From Bacteroidales bacterium (lineage in GTDB: Bacteria; Bacteroidota; Bacteroidia; Bacteroidales; Bacteroidaceae), in assembly GCA_004555245.1 (NCBI GenBank), contig SFIS01000032.1, positions 1 through 32,087 on the forward strand: a stretch of 32,087 bases of DNA, read 5' to 3'. The notes below the pieces were generated by a model, which saw nothing but the letters and a program-made list of their open reading frames with translations, was not told the origin of the DNA and did no database searches. The position numbers were made by a program, and so were the translations under genes. Within the stretch, counting starts at the first letter, position 1. The number at the start of each line of letters is the position of its first letter. Positions 1 to 7,294 of the stretch are shown piece after piece.

Positions 1-81
1 TGCCGTGACAAGCATCCACTCTTTTCCGATGAGCGAGAAAATGTCCTCGCCTTTCAAAATGCTGATATCCTGTTTTGTCAT
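1..81 (-). CDS. Flavin reductase-like protein, N-terminal fragment
   Basis: The minus strand from 81 to the window edge reads as 27 codons starting with ATG and no stop. The peptide begins MTKQDISILKGED and continues FSLIGKEWMLVTA, which resembles the N-terminus of the flavin reductase-like FMN-binding proteins of Bacteroidales, where an 'IGK.WMLxTAG' stretch opens the split-barrel domain. A good -7 box lies 30 nt upstream on the same strand, which supports this start. The rest of the gene is outside the window, so the family call rests on a short stretch. If right, the product would be a soluble flavoprotein or flavin reductase. Function is inference; the existence of a gene start here is well supported by the promoter and the open frame. 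Confidence 0.55.
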   Translation of the reverse strand, partial: MTKQDISILKGEDIFSLIGKEWMLVTA

Positions 82-110
82 GATTGATGATGTGTTTTGT
101 TTACGTTCTG

Positions 111-118
111 CAAAGATA
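111..118 (-). promoter_or_regulatory. -7 box for the flavin reductase-like gene
   Basis: The minus strand reads TATCTTTG, an exact match to the Bacteroidetes -7 element TAnnTTTG, 30 nt upstream of the ATG at 81. No clear TTTG was seen at the -33 position. Confidence 0.6.
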
Positions 119-307
119 AGCATTATTTTTGAAACGCGAAAGGGAATGTGTCAAAAAAAGATTGACAATGATGCCCATGCGGCATCCGTCGCACAGCATC
201 CGTTAATTTCTGTATCAAAACTCAAAAAACAACCAACTTTATCATATATTATGCCGTCAGCGCATCTTAAACTATGTAAAACCCAATGGCGACAGAGATA
301 ATTTCTG

Positions 308-315
308 TAATTTTG
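308..315 (+). promoter_or_regulatory. -7 box for the CarboxypepD_reg-like gene
   Basis: TAATTTTG matches TAnnTTTG exactly and ends 25 nt before the ATG at 341. The -33 region is not a clear match. Apart from the two outward-facing promoters, nothing else was recognised between 82 and 340. Confidence 0.5.
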
Positions 316-340
316 CCCGCGGCGTTCATAGCGCGATTCT

Positions 341-919
341 ATGGTCTCATTGTCTTTCTCTCACTGCAAAACAGCCGTACATTCTGCTATTCGCCATGCT
401 TTCAACGTAAAGATTCAGTCGAACTCGCATTATCATAAATACAGAAACATGTTGGCTCTCTCTTCTCTGTTAGGATTGATGGTAGCCGGCGATAGCATAT
501 GTGTATCACCGAAAAGCGCCATAGTTGTCGATGCCGAGACGAAGGCAAGGATTCGCGATGCGGAAATCATGGCTGACAACAAGGTGGCTGGGAAAACGAT
601 ATGGGACGGCTCGTTCCACATTCCCGACTCTTTCGCTGTCATGAAAATAAAGAAAGTGGGATACCTCACCCGGACACTTACCCCGGAAGAGGTTACAGAC
701 ACCATCGTGCTGCTGAATAACGGAAGGGCGATAGACGAGGTTGTTGTATGGGGAAAGCGGCCGTCGATGGGGCTCAGGTTTTCTCCTCCGAAGGCTTATT
801 GTAGGCCTGGCGTCACCTCAGGATTCGGCTTCGACTTCTTCAAAACCATGGACAAAATCTTCAACGCAAAAAAATACAAGAGGAGAAAGAGAGCAAAGAG
901 AATTATCGACTCACTGTAA
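341..919 (+). CDS. CarboxypepD_reg-like domain protein (hypothetical)
   Basis: The gene encodes 192 residues. Residues about 60-130 follow the pattern of the carboxypeptidase regulatory-like beta-sandwich: 'VVDAETKARIRDAEI', a glycine-containing turn ('WDGSFHIPD'), a 'KVGY' strand and a closing 'TIVLL' strand. In Bacteroidales this domain occurs at the start of TonB-dependent receptors and in many small exported proteins. The C-terminus is very basic (KKYKRRKRAKR). A hydrophobic stretch (LALSSLLGLMVAG) at residues 38-50 is the likely membrane or signal segment. The first 36 residues look unlike a normal signal peptide, so translation might begin at the ATG at 449, but that start would lack the usual positive n-region. 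No enzymatic motif is visible. The gene is monocistronic as far as can be seen. The role is unknown; a surface or periplasmic structural protein is a guess. Confidence 0.65.
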   Translation: MVSLSFSHCKTAVHSAIRHAFNVKIQSNSHYHKYRNMLALSSLLGLMVAGDSICVSPKSAIVVDAETKARIRDAEIMADNKVAGKTIWDGSFHIPDSFAVMKIKKVGYLTRTLTPEEVTDTIVLLNNGRAIDEVVVWGKRPSMGLRFSPPKAYCRPGVTSGFGFDFFKTMDKIFNAKKYKRRKRAKRIIDSL

Positions 920-1043
920 GGCGGTGAGGAAGAGAACAATCAGCTGCCTCATATTCCTCTTTTCGCAATGCAAAGACAACGAATGTCATTCAATTTCCAC
1001 TTGTCTTCGACATGCTTTCTGTTGATGATATGACGAGGTTTTC

Positions 1044-1115
1044 ACGACAACAGGGACAACGGGGACAACAAAGACCGCAATAACTTATGGTTGTTTCCGT
1101 TGTCTCTGTTGTCGT
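1044..1115 (+). repeat. 26-bp inverted repeat forming a long hairpin
   Basis: The left arm 1044-1069 and right arm 1090-1115 are complementary over 26 positions with three exceptions, separated by a 20-nt loop. All three exceptions put G on the left arm opposite T on the right arm, so they would be G-U pairs in an RNA read from the plus strand but C-A mismatches in the opposite RNA. Each arm is itself built of short repeats of a GGACAAC-like word. It lies about 125 nt after the stop of the upstream gene. It is not followed by a T-tract, so it is not a standard terminator. It may be a structured RNA or a remnant of a small mobile repeat. Confidence 0.6.
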
Positions 1116-1449
1116 TCAAATGATATAGATATGACAATCCACTCAGTATATATTCAACTTGAGAACCAACGGTCACTGACCGAAGGTAAGGAGTTTCCTT
1201 GAGCTTGCGAAAAAACTTGAAAATATTGTCTAATCGCGCAACTTTTGCACTATATTTTGATGTGTTTTTCAAAAATACATGTTTGCTGCAGACTTGCCAA
1301 CTGAATTGCGGAAAAGAGGAGGAAATCCTATTTTCTTAACTCCGCTTAACACTCTCGGCGACCCGGAAAATCAATGAGTTTTCGTTGGTTTTTCGTTGCT
1401 GAAACGTCAACGGAACTTGCAGACGCAACGTATTGCGCTGTTTCTTGCA

Positions 1450-1581
1450 CCAAAACCTGCTGTTTCAGGGTCCAAAACACTCTTGTTGACAAGCCAAGAC
1501 AGTCTATCTTAGACACCAAGATAGTCTATCTTGCAACCCAAAATAGTCAATATTGCAACCCAAAACACTCTTTCCACACCT
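1450..1581. repeat. Array 1: six tandem 22-nt palindromic units
   Basis: Six units start at 1450, 1472, 1494, 1516, 1538 and 1560, exactly 22 nt apart, each opening with CCAAAA or CCAAGA. The unit is a 17-nt near-palindrome plus a 5-nt linker often reading CAACC or similar. The fourth unit contains CAAGATAGTCTATCTTG, a perfect palindrome with 8-nt arms around one T. Its neighbours carry partly matching arms. The right half of a further unit precedes 1450. The array is intergenic, about 390 nt upstream of kdsA. The same unit and period recur at 20408-20561. Function is unknown. Confidence 0.75.
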
Positions 1582-1899
1582 CCGGAAGACACGATATTGC
1601 GGTACCAGAATTATAAAATCCTGTTTCCCAATGGTTTACGCAAACCGCCGAAATACTGCCGCAGAAACGTCCGCTTCCTGTCTCGCCCGCAAATATCGCG
1701 TAGATTTTAATTAGCGAGTGTATAGTTTTCTTAAAATATGTATAATATGGCGGTTCTCCGACTGCATTTCCCGGACACCGGCACAGACATCCGGCGGCAT
1801 GACGGAGCAGGTGTCTCGGGACAGTGCAACGGGACGGGATGAAAAAACAATAAAAGTTAAAAACCACAGGGGCATGGCTATAGCATGGACGTTTTTTAG

Positions 1900-1907
1900 T
1901 AACTTTG
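1900..1907 (+). promoter_or_regulatory. -7 box for kdsA-kdsD
   Basis: TAACTTTG matches TAnnTTTG and lies 61 nt upstream of the ATG at 1969, giving a leader of roughly 55 nt. The -33 element is not a clear match. Confidence 0.5.
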
Positions 1908-1968
1908 CCCGTCAATGAGAAAACGGCGGATGCCGTCAGCGTAATTGTTCAACAAACCACACAGAATC

Positions 1969-2739
1969 ATGAAACCTGTATTCATAGCCGGGCCCTGCGT
2001 GATAGAATCTCCCGAGCTGCTCGACATCGTGGCAGAGAAGATCGTGGAGACAAACCGTTGTCTCGGCACGGACATCATTTTCAAGGCGTCGTTCGACAAA
2101 GCCAACCGCACGTCGCTCTCCTCTTTCCGCGGTCCGGGCATCAGGCGGGGGCTGCAGATGCTGGCAGACGTGAAGTCGCGCCACGGGCTGAGAATCCTCA
2201 CCGACATTCACGAGAGCTGGCAGGCGGAGCCGGCGGCGGAGGTGTGCGACATACTGCAGATTCCCGCTTTCCTCTGCCGGCAGACCGACCTGCTCGTCGC
2301 AGCGGCAAAGACGGGGAGGACGGTGAACATAAAGAAGGCGCAGTTCCTCTCCGGAACGGACATGCGCTATCCGCTGCAGAAAGTGACGGAGACGTTCAGG
2401 GAGCTGGGCATAAGCCAGGAATGCTGGCTGACGGAGCGCGGCAACGCCTTCGGATACAACAATCTTGTGGTTGACTTCCGCAACATCCCTGACATGCTGC
2501 AATACACGCCGCGTGTCATCATGGACTGCACACACTCCGTACAGCGTCCCGGCGGCGCTGACGGCAAGACGGGAGGCGACCGCCGCTTCGTGCCGCAGAT
2601 GGCTCTTGCGGCAAAGGCTTTCGGCGCGACGGGATTCTTCTTCGAGGTGCATCCCGACCCGGACAAGGGGCTCTCCGACGCCGCCAACATGCTGCGCCTC
2701 GACGATCTGAAGCCGCTCGTGGAGAGACTGCTTGCATGA
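1969..2739 (+). CDS. kdsA: 3-deoxy-8-phosphooctulonate (Kdo-8-P) synthase
   Basis: KdsA condenses phosphoenolpyruvate with D-arabinose 5-phosphate to give Kdo-8-phosphate, the committed step towards the Kdo of the lipopolysaccharide core, in the cytoplasm. The protein shows the family motifs in order: GPCVIES near the N-terminus, FKASFDKANR, IPAFLCRQTDLLVAAA, NIKKAQFLS, TERGNAFGYNNLVVDFR, DCTHSVQ and FFEVHPDPDKGLSDAANML, a complete TIM-barrel synthase of 256 residues. The start at ATG 1969 gives MKPVFIAGPCV; the frame is open upstream to a TTG at 1945, but the ATG fits the family length better. The downstream gene, kdsD, makes the substrate arabinose 5-phosphate, so the pair forms a small Kdo operon. 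Confidence 0.95.
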   Translation: MKPVFIAGPCVIESPELLDIVAEKIVETNRCLGTDIIFKASFDKANRTSLSSFRGPGIRRGLQMLADVKSRHGLRILTDIHESWQAEPAAEVCDILQIPAFLCRQTDLLVAAAKTGRTVNIKKAQFLSGTDMRYPLQKVTETFRELGISQECWLTERGNAFGYNNLVVDFRNIPDMLQYTPRVIMDCTHSVQRPGGADGKTGGDRRFVPQMALAAKAFGATGFFFEVHPDPDKGLSDAANMLRLDDLKPLVERLLA

Positions 2740-2784
2740 GAGGATGCCATGGCGGCAGAAACGGAGTGAAGAGTTTCCCGTAAC

Positions 2785-3771
2785 ATGAAAACCAAGAAAC
2801 AACAGACAATGAACAGAGATATCCTGTCTTACGGCAGACAATGTCTTCAGGACGAGGCGGACGCCCTCGTCTCGATGATTCCGCTTATGGACGACAGCTT
2901 CGCGGATGCCGTGAAGCTCATGCTCCACTGTCGCGGAAAAGTGATTGTGACGGGTGTGGGGAAGAGCGGACACATCGGTGCGAAGATTGCAGCCACGCTG
3001 TCATCGACGGGCACACCGTCGTTCTTCGCCAATCCGCTCGACATCTATCACGGCGACCTCGGCGTGATAACGTCCGACGATGTCGTGCTCGCCCTCTCCA
3101 ACTCGGGCAACACCGACGAGCTGCTGCGCTTCATCCCGCTGCTGCAGCATCTCAACGTGCCCATCATCGGCATGAGCGGCAACGGGAAATCGCTGCTCGC
3201 GCGCCACTCTACCGTACACGTCAAGGTGTGGGTGGAGAGAGAGGCGTGTCCGCTGAACCTCGCGCCGACATCGTCAACCACGGCGGCTCTCGCTATGGGC
3301 GACGCACTCGCAGTGGCACTGATGAGGCTGCGCGACTTCAAGCCGCGCGATTTCGCACAGTTCCATCCGGGAGGAGAACTGGGGCGGAGGCTCCTCACTA
3401 CGGCAGAAGACATCATGTTCAGGGAGAACCTGCCTGTCATCGCGCAGGACATGAAGCTCGGCGACGCCATCATACATGTCAGCAAGGGGAAGCTCGGCAT
3501 GGGCATCACGCTCGATTCTGAAGGACGCATAACGGGCCTGATAACCGACGGAGACATCCGCCGCGCAATGGAGCGGTGGCAGGAACATTTCTTCAACCAT
3601 ACCGTCAGCGACATCATGACACGCGAGCCGAAGACGGTGGGGCCGACGACGAAAATCACGGAGATACAGGACATCATGCAGCGCTTCAAGGTGCACAGCG
3701 TGCTTGTCGCCGACAACGAGAACCGCCTCGTGGGCATCGTTGACCACTATGCCTGCATGATGAACGGCTGA
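2785..3771 (+). CDS. kdsD: D-arabinose 5-phosphate isomerase (KpsF/GutQ family)
   Basis: The enzyme interconverts ribulose 5-phosphate and arabinose 5-phosphate, feeding KdsA. The 328-residue protein has the standard layout: an N-terminal SIS sugar-isomerase domain (about residues 40-180, with GVGKSGHIGAKIAATLSSTG, SNSGNTDELL and the LAPTSSTTAALAMGDALA signature) and two CBS domains (about 205-265 and 270-325, including GLITDGDIRRAM). The PGGELGRRLL motif joins the two parts. It starts 45 nt after kdsA, and a second ATG at 2809 (MNRDILSYGRQ) is an equally plausible start. Gene order kdsA-kdsD on one transcript, closed by a strong terminator, points to coordinated Kdo production. Confidence 0.93.
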   Translation: MKTKKQQTMNRDILSYGRQCLQDEADALVSMIPLMDDSFADAVKLMLHCRGKVIVTGVGKSGHIGAKIAATLSSTGTPSFFANPLDIYHGDLGVITSDDVVLALSNSGNTDELLRFIPLLQHLNVPIIGMSGNGKSLLARHSTVHVKVWVEREACPLNLAPTSSTTAALAMGDALAVALMRLRDFKPRDFAQFHPGGELGRRLLTTAEDIMFRENLPVIAQDMKLGDAIIHVSKGKLGMGITLDSEGRITGLITDGDIRRAMERWQEHFFNHTVSDIMTREPKTVGPTTKITEIQDIMQRFKVHSVLVADNENRLVGIVDHYACMMNG

Positions 3772-3826
3772 GAGAGGCCGTAACGCCGCGCGCCATGCCA
3801 TGCCGGGCATATCCCGACACAACGGA

Positions 3827-3884
3827 AAAGCCGTGACCGGCGGACAGGACACTTCGTCCCGTCTGCCGGTCACGGCTTTTTCTC
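3827..3884. terminator. Two-way terminator between kdsD and the GH31 gene
   Basis: AAAAGCCGTGACCGG (from 3827) pairs with CCGGTCACGGCTTTT (ending 3880), a 15-bp stem that carries its own A-tract and T-tract, so it can stop transcripts from both convergent genes. A second small hairpin (GGACAAGAG/CTCTTGTCC) follows at 3892-3916. Confidence 0.85.
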
Positions 3885-3928
3885 GTGTATAGGACAAGAG
3901 AACCGGCTCTTGTCCCAGCCTCTGTCAC

Positions 3929-3983
3929 ATGACTGTCCCCATCTCCCCGAACTCTGCAGAAAAGGGGGATGGGGGCTGTCATG
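3929..3983. repeat. GC-rich inverted repeat downstream of the GH31 gene
   Basis: ATGACTGTCCCCATCTCCCC at 3929-3948 is nearly the reverse complement of the stretch at about 3964-3983. The roughly 19-bp stem has one or two mismatches and a loop of about 15 nt. It lies between two convergent genes, 40 nt after the stop of the minus-strand GH31 gene, and probably adds to termination or protects a 3' end. Confidence 0.5.
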
Positions 3984-4022
3984 ACGTATGTCACGCCTTC
4001 GCTGCCTCAGTGCGGCGGAGCA

Positions 4023-7000
4023 TCATTTGCGCTTCTGCAGCTTGTCCAGCTTCAGGACGAGTTTCTTGCCCTTATAGTCAACCGTCACACCCTCGGCATC
4101 GGGGTCGAGCGGGAGAGGCTTGTCGGGGCTGACGGTGACGATGGTGAACTTGCGCTCTGCAAGCATTCCGGGAAAAGAGCCCTCGCGCGGAGAGACGGTG
4201 AGGATGCGGCGCGCGTTGTCGTAGGTGAACGTGATGTTGGCATATCTGCCTGCCTCGTAGCCGTAGTTCGTGCCTTCGTCCTCGTAGAGTGTGAAGGTGG
4301 CGTCGCGCCCCTCGTAGATATAGAGGCGGATGTTGTCGGCAGGCTTCTGGCGCGTGTATTCTATCTGCGGGCCGAGAGGCAGGATAGAGCCGGCGCGGAT
4401 GTAGAGCGGGATGCGCTCGTAGGGAGCATCGACAGTCTTCGTCTCGCCGCCGTGCGACACCACGGCACCCGTGTAGAGGTCGTACCACATATTGTCTTTG
4501 GGGAAATAGACCTCACGCTCGCGCGCCTTGTATGTATAAACCGGGTTGACCATGACAGAGGGTCCGAACATAAACTGGTAGGCGATGTTCTCCACCGCCT
4601 TGTCCTTGGCGAAGTCCATGACAAGCGGACGCATGATGGTGTAGTCCTTGAAATGCACGTCAGCAGCGAGGGTGTATATGTAAGGCATCATACGATAGCG
4701 CAGCTCGAGACAGGCCTTGATGGCCTTGTAGGCCGGATGACGCTCGGGAGCTATATTCCATGGCTCGCGGAAGGGGAACTGTCCGTGGGCGCGATACATC
4801 GGCACCCATGCGCCGAACTGATGCCAGCGCACGTTAAGCTCGCGCCATTCCTGGAGGTCGGCATTCTCGCCGCCTGTCTTGTCAAACAGCTGCTGCGCCT
4901 TCTCGTAACGTTTCTCGACAGAGAAGCCGCCGATGTCCTGGCTCCAGAACGGCACGCCGGAGATGGAGAAGTTCAGTCCGGCGGTAATCTGGGCCTTCAG
5001 GTCCTCCCACCGTGTGCCGATGTCGCCCGACCATGTCGCCGTAGAATAGCGCTGCTCGGCGGCGAAACCGTTGCGCGTCAGAAGGAAGACGCGGCGGTTG
5101 TCGGGAGAGAAGCGGTTGCCGTAGCCGTCGGCGTTCCACGACGTGTTTGCCTGCAGCCACGACGGAGACGGTGTGGACTTGCCCTCACGGCGGGCATTCT
5201 CGATGGCGGTGTCGTAGGCGCGCTGGCCGTCATATATCGCCTCGGCGTTGACAATGGAATAGGCGTTGAAGAACTCGTCAGACGAACCGTACTTCGTAGG
5301 TCCGCACAACAGCTTGCGATATGCCATGTCCGTACAGTCGCGGACATTGGGCTCGGAGGCGTCCATCCACCAGGCGTCCATGCCTATCGTGCCCAGCTTC
5401 TCGTACAGCTGGCGCCAGAATATCTTGCGCGCAGCCTCGTCGTAGGCGTCATAGAAGGCATAGCGGTAGCCCAACCAGTCGTAGAGAGAATCCCTGACAG
5501 ACTGCTGGTAGATCATACCCTTGGAGTTCAGCTCCTTGAAGTTGTCAACGGTGAGATAGTATTTCGGCCAGCAGGAAATCATTATCTTGGCGTTCATGGC
5601 ATGGATTTCGTCTATCATCTTCTTCGGAGAAGAGAAGCGCGAGGGGTCGAACGTGAATGCGCCCCACTCGTCGGGCGTCCAGTAGTTCCAGTCCATCACT
5701 ATATTGTCGATGGGCAGCTTGCGCTCACGGAAGCCTTTCAGCGCACCGACAATCTCGTCCTGCGTCTTGTAGCGCTCGCGGCTCTGCCAGTAGCCCAGCA
5801 GCCACTCTGGCATAATCTGCGCCTTGCCCGTCAGCTGACGGTAGCCCTTGATAATTTCGTCGGCGTCGGCACCGGCTATGACATAATAGTCAAGCTGCTG
5901 CGTCATCTCGCTCCACCACGACTGTTTCGACTGCTCATTACGCGAGACGGGGGCATAGGCGCGCAGGCCGCAGTATGCCTCGCCGCCATCCGGAATCCAT
6001 TCGAGACGGAAAGTGTAGCGGCGGCCCTTCTCCATGTGGACCGTAAACTTGCGCGCATTGGGATTCCAGGCGGTGCGCCAGATGGTCTGCGTGTCACTGC
6101 CACGGCCCGCAACATCCTCGGTATAGACGCTCTTGCCGTCGATGAAGATGCGCTGATAGCCGGAATAATAATGGCAGAAATGATAATCGCCGGTGGCAAG
6201 AGGCTCGATAGTGCCCTCGTAGGTCACACGAGAACCATCGAGACGGAAGTCCGGAAGATTCTTCGCAGACTTCAGGTTCTCGAAGTAGAGAGAATCCTCA
6301 CGGCGCACTACTGTCTCCTGCATGTAGTGGTAGTACTCGCCCGTCAGCGCACCGGCATTGCCGTCGCGGTCGTAGAGACGGAAGACACGGTGGAGCTGAT
6401 CATAGTCGCGGGGATTGCCGAAACGGCACAGCGAATAGCTGTCGAGCAACAGGCCGTAGCCCTTGTTGGACACTACGAAAGGTATGCTGACCTTAGTGTT
6501 GTACTGGAACAGTTCCTCGTTCTTGCCTTTATAGTTCCATTCGTCTGCCTGATGCTGCCCCAGGCCGTAGAAAGCCTCGTCAGACGGAGATTCAAACACC
6601 TGGCGGATGCTCCAGCCGCTGTACGTCTCAGAACGGCCGTCGGCATGGGTCTGAACGGCAGAATACGGAGTGAACGTCTTTCCCCCACCCTTCTGCTCCT
6701 GCAAGAAGACCTTGCCGGAGAGGTCGGAGAAAGCCACCTCGCCCGTCTGCCTGTCAACACTGGCACGCATACTCTTCGTCGTCACCACGACACGGCTGCC
6801 GTCCTCGCTGACATCAAAAGGGGTTTCAGACTTGCAGGGAATCACGATAAGGCTCTTGGGATCGGAAAACTCGTCTGTAGCGGTGGCGGAGACACGAACT
6901 ATCTTGTCGCCTATGACCTGAAGACGGACAAGCCTGGCATCCCCAGACTTGTCTTCCGGCAACTTCACGACTACACCTCTCCCGGTGGGTGTGAAACCGC

Positions 7001-7058
7001 CTGCCGCTACCGAAGACATCGCGGCAAAGAAAAACAATGACAATAATTTTATCTTCAT
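4023..7058 (-). CDS. Exported GH31 alpha-glycosidase with PA14 domain (alpha-xylosidase-like)
   Basis: The 1011-residue protein starts with a signal peptide (MKIKLLSLFFFAAMSSVAAG). An N-terminal GH31 beta-sandwich follows (about 25-225), then a PA14-type insert (about 270-372, with 'GDYHFCHYYSGYQRIFIDGK'-like strands), the catalytic barrel (about 395-780) and C-terminal beta domains including a DUF5110-like end. The nucleophile is Asp566 in WWMDASEPN and the acid/base Asp679 in TWSGDIG, both intact. A PA14 inserted in GH31 is known from alpha-xylosidases acting on xyloglucan oligosaccharides, such as those of Cellvibrio and Bacteroides, so release of xylose is the likely activity; alpha-glucosidase is possible. 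The location should be periplasmic or surface. No SusC/SusD pair is adjacent, so it is not part of a visible polysaccharide utilisation locus. It is transcribed alone from its own promoter. Confidence 0.9.
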   Translation of the reverse strand: MKIKLLSLFFFAAMSSVAAGGFTPTGRGVVVKLPEDKSGDARLVRLQVIGDKIVRVSATATDEFSDPKSLIVIPCKSETPFDVSEDGSRVVVTTKSMRASVDRQTGEVAFSDLSGKVFLQEQKGGGKTFTPYSAVQTHADGRSETYSGWSIRQVFESPSDEAFYGLGQHQADEWNYKGKNEELFQYNTKVSIPFVVSNKGYGLLLDSYSLCRFGNPRDYDQLHRVFRLYDRDGNAGALTGEYYHYMQETVVRREDSLYFENLKSAKNLPDFRLDGSRVTYEGTIEPLATGDYHFCHYYSGYQRIFIDGKSVYTEDVAGRGSDTQTIWRTAWNPNARKFTVHMEKGRRYTFRLEWIPDGGEAYCGLRAYAPVSRNEQSKQSWWSEMTQQLDYYVIAGADADEIIKGYRQLTGKAQIMPEWLLGYWQSRERYKTQDEIVGALKGFRERKLPIDNIVMDWNYWTPDEWGAFTFDPSRFSSPKKMIDEIHAMNAKIMISCWPKYYLTVDNFKELNSKGMIYQQSVRDSLYDWLGYRYAFYDAYDEAARKIFWRQLYEKLGTIGMDAWWMDASEPNVRDCTDMAYRKLLCGPTKYGSSDEFFNAYSIVNAEAIYDGQRAYDTAIENARREGKSTPSPSWLQANTSWNADGYGNRFSPDNRRVFLLTRNGFAAEQRYSTATWSGDIGTRWEDLKAQITAGLNFSISGVPFWSQDIGGFSVEKRYEKAQQLFDKTGGENADLQEWRELNVRWHQFGAWVPMYRAHGQFPFREPWNIAPERHPAYKAIKACLELRYRMMPYIYTLAADVHFKDYTIMRPLVMDFAKDKAVENIAYQFMFGPSVMVNPVYTYKAREREVYFPKDNMWYDLYTGAVVSHGGETKTVDAPYERIPLYIRAGSILPLGPQIEYTRQKPADNIRLYIYEGRDATFTLYEDEGTNYGYEAGRYANITFTYDNARRILTVSPREGSFPGMLAERKFTIVTVSPDKPLPLDPDAEGVTVDYKGKKLVLKLDKLQKRK

Positions 7059-7130
7059 AGATACTGATTTTTGGATATTCTCTGGTTAGTCGTTTGACCC
7101 GGAAGTACATGACTGCCGGATTTCCGACCA

Positions 7131-7161
7131 CAAAGTTAATGCTTTTATCGCTTACGGCAAA
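7131..7161 (-). promoter_or_regulatory. Promoter of the GH31 gene
   Basis: On the minus strand TTTG (7158-7161) is followed after 19 nt by TAACTTTG (7131-7138), a full match to the Bacteroidetes consensus. It lies about 72 nt upstream of the ATG. Confidence 0.75.
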
Positions 7162-7243
7162 CTGCGGATGTAAAAATTATCAAAAATAATTCGCTTTACG
7201 TCAATTTTCAGACATAAAAGTATAGAGTATGGAAAATATTGTG

Positions 7244-7251
7244 TAACTTTG
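7244..7251 (+). promoter_or_regulatory. -7 box for the COG0523 GTPase operon
   Basis: TAACTTTG lies 43 nt upstream of the ATG at 7295. No good -33 TTTG and no obvious zinc-repressor palindrome were seen around it. The divergent GH31 promoter lies about 85 nt away. Confidence 0.55.
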
Positions 7252-7294
7252 CACATGATAGGGATACAAAAAAGAATCTCTACCGACACAGATT

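Larger units (their letters stand above)
920..1899. other. Long intergenic region without a credible gene
   Basis: About 1 kb separates the CarboxypepD_reg-like gene from the kdsA promoter. It holds the 26-bp inverted repeat at 1044-1115 and the 22-nt repeat array at 1450-1581, listed separately. Short open frames here (76-122 codons on the minus strand, 80 on the plus strand) run through these repeats and show no recognisable domain, so none is annotated. 1582-1899 is A/T-rich in part and shows no structure that I recognise. Confidence 0.6.

Noticed and set aside
1042..1272. 76-codon minus-strand frame (MKNTSKYSAKVARLDN...) in the long intergenic region
   Set aside because: Its 3' part is the inverted repeat at 1044-1115 and gives a low-complexity tail. 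No domain, no -7 box upstream on the minus strand. It may be a remnant but cannot be supported as a gene.
1450..1581. CRISPR array
   Set aside because: There are no unique spacers between identical repeats; units are contiguous, degenerate and palindromic, and no cas gene is in the window.
1374..1616. 80-codon plus-strand frame across array 1
   Set aside because: Most of it is translated 22-nt repeat; 22 is not a multiple of three, so the repeat cannot be a protein repeat, and no family is recognisable.
3969..7040. 1023-codon plus-strand frame opposite the GH31 gene
   Set aside because: It is the antisense shadow of a complete GH31 with intact catalytic residues; long shadows are expected in this GC-balanced gene, and the translation matches no family.
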